From: an uncultured Clostridia bacterium
GTDB lineage: Bacteria > Bacillota > Clostridia > Christensenellales > Borkfalkiaceae
Direction: 5' to 3'
Assembly: GCA_947627765.1 (NCBI GenBank)
Contig: CANQXA010000008.1
Location: 1 to 58,441, forward strand
DNA length: 58,441 bases
Under the pieces are notes generated by a model. The model did no database searches. It was not told the DNA's origin and worked only from the letters and a program-made list of their open reading frames with translations. A program made the translations under genes and the position numbers. Position 1 is the stretch's first letter. Every line of letters begins with the position of its first letter. Shown here one piece after another: positions 53,501 through 58,441 of the stretch.

Positions 53501-55879
53501 TTGATAGGTCGCCGTGCCCGCCGTGTAGTCGAGGACGAGCCCCTCGGCGACGGTGACGGTATCATGCTCGTCGGGCAGACGGATCGCGGCGGTGTGCCTT
53601 ACGGGATCGACCGTAAAGTCGAAGGTGTTCTCGTAGTATTCGCCCGTGACTTTGTTCTGCGTCCTGAGGAAAGTATAGTAGGGAGCGCTCTCCGTCCCCT
53701 TCTTTTCGACCGAACTCATCAGCTCGGAATAGAGCACATAGACGGGCTCGCCGATGAGATTGTAGTCGTAGACCGTCCAAAACTCTGCGTCGCCGTTCTC
53801 GAAGACGTAGAGGAAGCCGTCGAACATCGCGTTGAGGACGAAGACGTCCCCGATCGGATACGCGCCCACGAGGCCGCTGTTTGCCCCGCTCTTTGCGATC
53901 ACGCGGTCGATCTCATAGTCGCCGTAGTCGAGGTCGAGGCGGAAATAGTAGTAGGTGGTTTGGGTGACAAAGCGGACGAGAAGGTAGTCGTCGATGACGT
54001 CGCCGCTGTCCGTCTCATAGCTCCACAGCCATGTGATGACCTCGTAGGTCCCCTCTTCGGCGCCGTAAGCGCCTTCGCCGTAGCCGTCGAGGTAGAGCGT
54101 CTCGTCGGAGCCCTCCCACTTGTCGTTGTACTCGTTGCGGACGCCGTCGTCCATTACGGCGAGCGCCTTCACCGTCCCGACGTCTTCATATCCGCCCGGG
54201 ACGGCGGGCACGGGCGCGGTAAGATCGAGATGGAAGGTGAACTGTTTGAGGATGCCCGAGAAATCGCGCGTATAGGCGAGATAGAGCCCCTCGTTGCCGT
54301 TCCATACGCCGTCCGCGAGCCATTCGTAGTACCCCGAAACGGTGAGCACGGGCTCGCCGAAGATCTGATATTCGTAGTTCGTGTTGTTGTAGTGGTATTC
54401 GAGACCGTTCAACCCGTTGAGGTAGAGGATGATGCCCGTTTCGGCGTCGTAATAATAGCCCTCCTCCTCGAGGTTCTGGCGGCGGAACACGATCTCGCCC
54501 TCGCCCGTGGGCTCATAGAGATTGAAGAGGAACTCCTCCTCGCCGTAGAACTTAAAGTAGCCCGTCTCGAAGTCGATGCCGTACGTTCCGCTCACCGAAA
54601 CGCCGTCGCCGTCCGTGTAGATGACGGCGCCGTTCTCTTGGATGGCGAGGGTCGCGTCGGTGCCCTCGAGATCGTGATAGGTGCGCTCATAGGTATCGCG
54701 GAAGTAGAGGAAGGAATAGCTCTCGGGGAGCAGTCTTCCGCTCAGCCCGCCGATGGTAAAGAGCATGGTATCGGGATCGTACGTTCCCTTTTGCTCTTCG
54801 ACGCCGTCCCGCTCGAGATAGACCGTTTTCTCCTCGGTCACGGAGGGATAGAGGACGTCCTGCCCGCCGAAGAGGTCGCGAAGCCCGCCTTCCCAGCGCG
54901 CGTAGAGGTGGATGCCGTTTTCGTCGAGATCCTCGATGACGTCCCCCGCACGGTAGACGACGTCCCCGTCCTCGCTCAGCGCCCAGCCCGCAAAGCGGTA
55001 GACGCCGTCAAGAGTAAAGCCGCACGCGAGCGCCTTGATCTCCGCGCCGTAGAGGGCGGTCTGCACCCGCATCGTCCCCGTATAGGAGACCCCTTTGGGC
55101 GGATTGGCGTCGTAGCGGACCCCGCAGAGTTCGCGGGCGAGATAGAGGGTGAACGTCTCCCCGACGCCCAGAGAAGGAGAGGAGAGACGGGCGTTTTCCA
55201 TGGCGACGTCGTAGGTAAAGTGCGCGGGCGCGGGATGGGCGACCGTGCAGTCGAAGGGTTCGCCGTAGAAGGCGGCGCCCGACTCCGTCTTGCCCTCGCC
55301 GTAGTTGCCCCCGGCGTCCTGCGTGTAGACGGTCATCGTATATTCGGCGGTGTATTTTGCGGAAACCGTGAGCCCCCTTTCGGACATGGTCACGTCGTCC
55401 GCGATGGGAACCGAGCCGAGATACCAGCCCGCGAAGGTCAGCCCCTGCTTGACGGAAACGGGCTCTTTGCCTTCGAGAAAGCTCTTCACGTTCTCGCCGA
55501 CCCGAAGCTCGAAGGAGGTCTCGGAAAGAGTCCCGCCGTCGTTTGTGGTCAGCGTGAGGGTGCCGAACGCCTCCCGCCACTTGGCGTAATAGGTCGCGCC
55601 CTTTTCGGGCATGACGCTTGGCAATGTCACGGCAGAGCCCGCCGCGTCCTTGTCCTCATACCAGCCCTCGAAGACGTAACCGAGCCTTTCGGGATCCTTC
55701 GGGAGAAGCCCCGAGATGTCCGTGCCCGCTTCGGCGACAATGGGCGGAATTTCGGTGCCGCCGAAGGTCTCGAACGTGAGCTTGACCTTTTTGCTTCCGC
55801 CGCACCCTGCGAGGGCGGCGAGCGCGAGGGCAAGGAGCGCGATGAGCGCGTAAAACAGACGGCGCGTGCGTTTTTTCAT
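50582..55879 (-). CDS. Giant surface lipoprotein (1765 residues), paralogue of the 2405-residue protein
   Basis: Predicted lipid-anchored surface protein of unknown function. AAGGAG precedes ATG 55879. Signal peptide with lipobox LAGC (Cys26). Residues 33-97 (LTFETFGGTEIPPIVAEAGT to TYYAKW) align throughout with the corresponding region of the protein at 15653-22870, as do GLTFAGWYLGS, FYGEPF and FTLYLARE. The central 1300 residues carry LYLDGYGEGAY-type motifs (encoded near 54080, 52805, 52245, 52020), and the ending DAVFEKNDDGSWTVTAGGS aligns with SATFTKNEDGSWTITTKTG of the other protein. No catalytic motif or wall anchor. The domain count differs, so the paralogues have diverged by loss or gain of modules. 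Confidence 0.85.
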   Translation of the reverse strand: MKKRTRRLFYALIALLALALAALAGCGGSKKVKLTFETFGGTEIPPIVAEAGTDISGLLPKDPERLGYVFEGWYEDKDAAGSAVTLPSVMPEKGATYYAKWREAFGTLTLTTNDGGTLSETSFELRVGENVKSFLEGKEPVSVKQGLTFAGWYLGSVPIADDVTMSERGLTVSAKYTAEYTMTVYTQDAGGNYGEGKTESGAAFYGEPFDCTVAHPAPAHFTYDVAMENARLSSPSLGVGETFTLYLARELCGVRYDANPPKGVSYTGTMRVQTALYGAEIKALACGFTLDGVYRFAGWALSEDGDVVYRAGDVIEDLDENGIHLYARWEGGLRDLFGGQDVLYPSVTEEKTVYLERDGVEEQKGTYDPDTMLFTIGGLSGRLLPESYSFLYFRDTYERTYHDLEGTDATLAIQENGAVIYTDGDGVSVSGTYGIDFETGYFKFYGEEEFLFNLYEPTGEGEIVFRRQNLEEEGYYYDAETGIILYLNGLNGLEYHYNNTNYEYQIFGEPVLTVSGYYEWLADGVWNGNEGLYLAYTRDFSGILKQFTFHLDLTAPVPAVPGGYEDVGTVKALAVMDDGVRNEYNDKWEGSDETLYLDGYGEGAYGAEEGTYEVITWLWSYETDSGDVIDDYLLVRFVTQTTYYYFRLDLDYGDYEIDRVIAKSGANSGLVGAYPIGDVFVLNAMFDGFLYVFENGDAEFWTVYDYNLIGEPVYVLYSELMSSVEKKGTESAPYYTFLRTQNKVTGEYYENTFDFTVDPVRHTAAIRLPDEHDTVTVAEGLVLDYTAGTATYQDEEIAYTSTIGYIDFYTFTYGGTDHLFYTESGAREFHPVDPAALYSIEFPFGEPENFYYGALYFAGERVYLAFRLSSGLIRFVGEGTAAPVAGKTDEYDFTLTAHLAEMEDEEFTDYDAFRFKRFENAGGGTFVQQSTPYTFSNFTTDGYGVYLYTAGEDSYEGSIVFTIGLGKGQLFYFLPSEDVEDAPIFVLAADPEGNKVDRVLTDAGFWYEMDANNGITQDRYLVLDGRGNAFFYSYDGLTDETSVSEATYARTKNYAEGFLEYTITPKEGAAVNYILGTYPVNLGGEVDTMPLYQAQIAHRIGDFDVKGGGSVFSAGYPNRNAVYIDAEGNEYYGNMYLGTCGETTTDRDFTNGADGKQVRFWIWESGLPTSTSFYFDIDDSGELDLRSLPYGNYAFASFEGVQSGAGTLYLDGHGGATYTENGDAVQGTYEPLTGGGYLFEADGKTFRFLLDTLTADDTTTYVYRLFTEDTNHVYLGKDWSVLALDGYGGASYTNCYGDVFTGSVLFFAEGLGYFESARLSAVFSYGDGTFALIDHSSHLASFYSESFGSVIFGEAKLIAEGVEYFYTVERNTVTRYAVAGDHASSTIPLFGAGKTYSYNGKKYTRYEGGALTFTLEDHADAALVFTPDGAQFTANATLAGEGGYTVTAEYLAGHLFVTLAYRAGADTLLEEYDLTLHFTGEGNTFQTAPKGSSGTYTDRAFAGLTATIDGRRVGGYYLADALTLALPVQDTAGNPIAYEGTFSAAKEDTGNSHYSFGYAKALPVTGKDGVVYTVRFFLDDGGKQFILHSVSVESSYNIRGAGKLTVTQLWAGSAYIDGYEKLDVMRLTLPESGVTTTTEWKMLTKMKAALVRQNMNTTTGSYDYSAYVFDLTFGENGFVENAESEGEYGYAIAYSGIRYEISFLYLMDGADMTVVYLLSFKEYDSTKRDAVFEKNDDGSWTVTAGGSVYRVKIVPDGGGFAIEMQ

Positions 55880-56014
55880 ATGATCCGACTCCTTATCGAT
55901 GTTATTTAGGATTGGAAAACCGAAGGAAGTTCATGCGCGAAGTTGAGAACTTGAAAAACGCATGAGAAGAGAACGAAAAAGATCGTTCTCTTCCATCTCC
56001 GTTTTTGCGGTGCG
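55880..56014. other. Gap between two surface-protein genes with a hairpin
   Basis: 135 bases. A perfect ten-base-pair hairpin GAAGAGAACG/CGTTCTCTTC lies at 55966-55993, but the nearest minus-strand T-run is seven bases further on, so terminator function is uncertain. No convincing promoter for the lipoprotein was found. Confidence 0.4.
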
Positions 56015-58441
56015 TTACGCTTTCTTGCTGAACAGGATCGCGTTGGTTTCGTTTAAGACGTCCGTGAAGACGAGCGTTTCGCCCTTGACCTGTACGAACC
56101 AATAGGTGTTGTTCCAATAGACGTGGGCGCTCGACGTGTTGATGAAATTGCTTCCGTAGATCGGGGCGGCGGCGCCGTCGATCGTCAGTTTGGAACTCTT
56201 GATCTCGAGCGTATGCTGTCCGCCTTCGGAAGTCCACGTCGTTTCGCTGATATAACTGCCGCCGACTTTCAAAGAGCAGGAACCGCTCCCTGTAAAGTTA
56301 CACCATGCCTTTTGGACGCCGCTGTCGTCCGTCGTGGAGATCGCATAGTTGTCGATCGAGGCTACGGTATACGTCTTGCCGCCGTAAACGTACTCGATCC
56401 CGTTTCCGTCCGCGGTGAGCTTGGCGGGGACGAGGGTCCCGTCCTCTTTGAACCATTCGGTCGAGGGAATATCGGGGGTGAAAATGCCGACCTTATCCTC
56501 TTGGATGTTGATCGCATAGCCGTCGCTGTCCTGCCAAATGCCCTGCAAGTCTTCGGGGACGGCGAGGGAGGGCAGGGGCTCTTCGCCGCCTTCGCTCTTT
56601 TTCTCGGTGAAGACGACCGTCTTGCCGCCGCCGTAGGAGACGAACGTCAGTTTGAACGTCGCCACGGTATCCCCTTCGAAGGAGAAGGTATACCACATCC
56701 CGTTGCAGAACGCCGTGCCGCTGTGCCCGTCCGCGGAATAGGAGACAATCTCGAGCGCGTCGTCCCCCCAATGGGCGATGGGCTCATACTCGCTGTCCGA
56801 GCCGGGATCGTAGGCGGGATCGTCGAAGTAGAGATCTTTCTCCCCTTCGGCGGAGAAGAGGGTGCGGTAGTTCGCGAGCTTATCGCCCTCCGCCCCTTGG
56901 TATCCGCTGTAATCGGAGATCGTTGCCGCGGGGAAGACGTTTCTGTACGCGACCGTCGCATATTTATACAAGATGTAATCCTGCGATGCGTCGTACGCCG
57001 CCTTTCCGAAGAAGAGGACGGACGTCTTGCCTTGGGATTCCGAAGAGAAGATGAGGAACTGCCCGTCGCTTGTGAGCTTCAAGGTATATACGACGTTGTC
57101 GACGGTCACGGTATAGAAGTTCCCCTCCGCCGCCTTGGTCGCCTTGTAGGAGAGGGCGGTCCCGTCGTTTGCGGTGTACCCCTTGGCGCCGTACTTGAAG
57201 GATTTCTCGCCGATCTTGATGTAGGGCTCCTTCCAGCCCATCAGCCGCCAATAGCCCTGCCACTCTTCGCCGAACGCGTCCGATTCCACTTCGGGAAGGG
57301 GTTCGGAAGAGGCGTCGAGCGTGAATTCATACTTCATATAGCCGCCGAATTCCTGCAAGACGGGCTTTTCGGTGAGCGAAGCCGTCCAATAGCTGTCGTT
57401 GTAGACGGCGTGCGCGGTCGTTTCGTCGGTGTAAAATACGAGGAAGGAAACATCCTTAACCGTCGCCTTGCCCGCGGCGTCGATTTTCAGCGCGCCGAGG
57501 GTCGCATTGTTCCAAAGGGTGCCATAGAAACGGGCGGGGAATCCGACGTCGGGCGCGCTCCCCTTCGCAAAGAGAATGTGGTTGGAACCGATCGCGAGAT
57601 GAAGCACTTGATCGCCGATCCAATCGAGCGTATAATTCCAATTCCCCGCGCGGAAGACGATGGCGCTTTCCGATTGCTCCTTGATCTCGCACGCGCTGCC
57701 GTTATAGAGAAGCTCTGTCTCCGTCACGGAGAGCGTGGTTTTGATGTTGGTCTTCGTGAACTGCGTCCAGTCCCCCTGCCACTTCTGCGGGATGGACGTC
57801 GTCGGCGCGGGCCCCTCTTTTTCTACAAACGTCGCCTTAACGGTCGTATTGTCCTGCACTTGGAAGGTGTATACCCCGCCCTTGCCGAGCGTTTCGGCAT
57901 GGTCGTTTACGGTGAACGTCTCGACGGTGTAATTTTCAAGCGCGGTGACGGTGACCGTCACCGTTTCGCCCTTAATATAGCCCTGTTGGGAAGCGGGCGC
58001 GCTCAGTTCGATCGTCCCCTTCTCCGCATCGTACTCCTTCGTCACGGTGTAGTAGACAGTCGGCGCGGGCCCCTCTTTTTCTACAAACGTCGCCTTGACG
58101 GTCGTGTTATCCTGCACTTGGAAGGTGTATACCCCGCCCTCGCCGAGCGTTTCGGCATGGTCGTTCACGGTGAACGTCTCGACGGTATAGTTTTCGAGGG
58201 CGGTAACCGTCACCGTCACCGTCTCGTCCTTGATATAGCCCTGCCGGGAAGCGGGTTCGCTCAGCTCGATCGTCCCCTTCTCCGCATCGTACTCCTTCGT
58301 CACGGTGTAGTAGACAGTCGGCGCGGGCCCCTGCTTTTCGATGAAGGTCGCCTTGACGGTCGTATTATCCTGCACTTGGAAGGTGTATACCCCGCCCTCG
58401 CCGAGCGTTTCGGCATGGTCGTTCACGGTGAACGTCTCGAC
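56015..58441 (-). CDS. Repeat-containing surface protein, partial (5' end off the window)
   Basis: Open to the right edge; the apparent start at 58426 is a GTG inside a repeat, so it is not real. Visible 808 residues. First come tandem 86-residue repeats (one partial, two complete) with YTVTKEYDAEKGTIEL, GYIKxETVTVTVTALENYTV and VYTFQVQDNTTVKATF, matching divergent InlB B-repeats (Flg_new_2). Then three beta-rich regions, each starting with a QGxW motif (WQGDW near 57780, WQGYW near 57260, LQGIW near 56545) and ending in a hydrophobic F-x-K strand (ILFAKG, VLFFGK, ILFSKK), recalling lipocalin-like folds. No sortase motif at the C-terminus. Signal peptide presumably lies outside the window. 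Confidence 0.8.
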   Translation of the reverse strand, partial: VETFTVNDHAETLGEGGVYTFQVQDNTTVKATFIEKQGPAPTVYYTVTKEYDAEKGTIELSEPASRQGYIKDETVTVTVTALENYTVETFTVNDHAETLGEGGVYTFQVQDNTTVKATFVEKEGPAPTVYYTVTKEYDAEKGTIELSAPASQQGYIKGETVTVTVTALENYTVETFTVNDHAETLGKGGVYTFQVQDNTTVKATFVEKEGPAPTTSIPQKWQGDWTQFTKTNIKTTLSVTETELLYNGSACEIKEQSESAIVFRAGNWNYTLDWIGDQVLHLAIGSNHILFAKGSAPDVGFPARFYGTLWNNATLGALKIDAAGKATVKDVSFLVFYTDETTAHAVYNDSYWTASLTEKPVLQEFGGYMKYEFTLDASSEPLPEVESDAFGEEWQGYWRLMGWKEPYIKIGEKSFKYGAKGYTANDGTALSYKATKAAEGNFYTVTVDNVVYTLKLTSDGQFLIFSSESQGKTSVLFFGKAAYDASQDYILYKYATVAYRNVFPAATISDYSGYQGAEGDKLANYRTLFSAEGEKDLYFDDPAYDPGSDSEYEPIAHWGDDALEIVSYSADGHSGTAFCNGMWYTFSFEGDTVATFKLTFVSYGGGKTVVFTEKKSEGGEEPLPSLAVPEDLQGIWQDSDGYAINIQEDKVGIFTPDIPSTEWFKEDGTLVPAKLTADGNGIEYVYGGKTYTVASIDNYAISTTDDSGVQKAWCNFTGSGSCSLKVGGSYISETTWTSEGGQHTLEIKSSKLTIDGAAAPIYGSNFINTSSAHVYWNNTYWFVQVKGETLVFTDVLNETNAILFSKKA
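57803..58441 (-). repeat. 258-bp tandem repeats
   Basis: Units begin at 57803, 58061 and 58319 (exactly 258 bases apart, 86 codons), the last running off the window. Units differ at only a few bases, mostly at Ser/Arg/Gln and Lys/Asp positions, so they are recent or homogenised duplications. Confidence 0.95.

Noticed and set aside
58424-58426. GTG at 58426 as a start of the repeat protein
   Set aside because: It is a Val codon at the same place in every 86-residue repeat; the frame stays open to the window edge, so the gene is truncated by the window.

Overview
The window is gene-dense, GC-rich (by eye near 60%) bacterial DNA with almost every gene on the minus strand; only the thiamine transporter and a polysaccharide deacetylase are on the plus strand. 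A SCIFF peptide with its radical SAM maturase and a TIGR04086-type membrane protein, a ruvCAB-queA-tgt-yajC-secDF order, lipoprotein signal peptides, strong TTGACA/TATAAT promoters and AGGAGG ribosome sites all point to a Clostridia-class Firmicute. The very large InlB-repeat lipoproteins and the base composition fit an uncultured gut lineage such as Christensenellales/Borkfalkiaceae, but that placement is inference.

Layout (genes read right to left unless noted). 1-6620: S10 ribosomal operon rpsJ-rplC-rplD-rplW-rplB-rpsS-rplV-rpsC-rplP-rpmC-rpsQ-rplN-rplX-rplE (rplE cut by the window edge) with a good promoter and a roughly 260-nt leader. 6727-8135: yfbR-type nucleotidase and an unrecognised protein. 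8182-9579 (plus): TPP riboswitch, terminator and thiT with an unusual extra membrane domain. 9592-15596: pyrH-frr-uppS-cdsA-dxr-rseP operon (ribosome recycling, pyrimidine nucleotides, isoprenoid and phospholipid precursors, intramembrane proteolysis) ending in a small TIR-domain gene. 15611-27860: a 2405-residue lipoprotein, a block of mobile-type palindromic repeats, and a 1393-residue lipoprotein. 28190-34684: recJ-relA-metallohydrolase-hemZ. 34738-37390: divergent secD-secF with their own promoter. 37432-39396: SCIFF system (TIGR04086 protein, 50-residue precursor, maturase). 39453-44800: ruvC-ruvA-ruvB-queA, an intergenic repeat array, tgt and yajC. 44867-50515: small unknown protein, galM, deacetylase (plus), P-type Ca-ATPase, ttcA-like thiolase. 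50582-58441: a 1765-residue lipoprotein paralogous to the 2405-residue one, and the C-terminal part of a secreted protein with 258-bp tandem repeats.

Two themes stand out. First, about 15 kb is spent on four very large, mostly beta-type surface proteins, two of them clear paralogues with a recurring LDGxG module; this is the least described content. Second, several hairpins with terminator character sit directly in front of the start codon of the next gene (dxr, recJ, scfB, the TIGR04086 gene, the Ca-ATPase, ttcA), and ruvC appears to be leaderless, so translation initiation and processing within operons may be unusual. No tRNA, rRNA, CRISPR array, insertion sequence transposase or prophage was seen.
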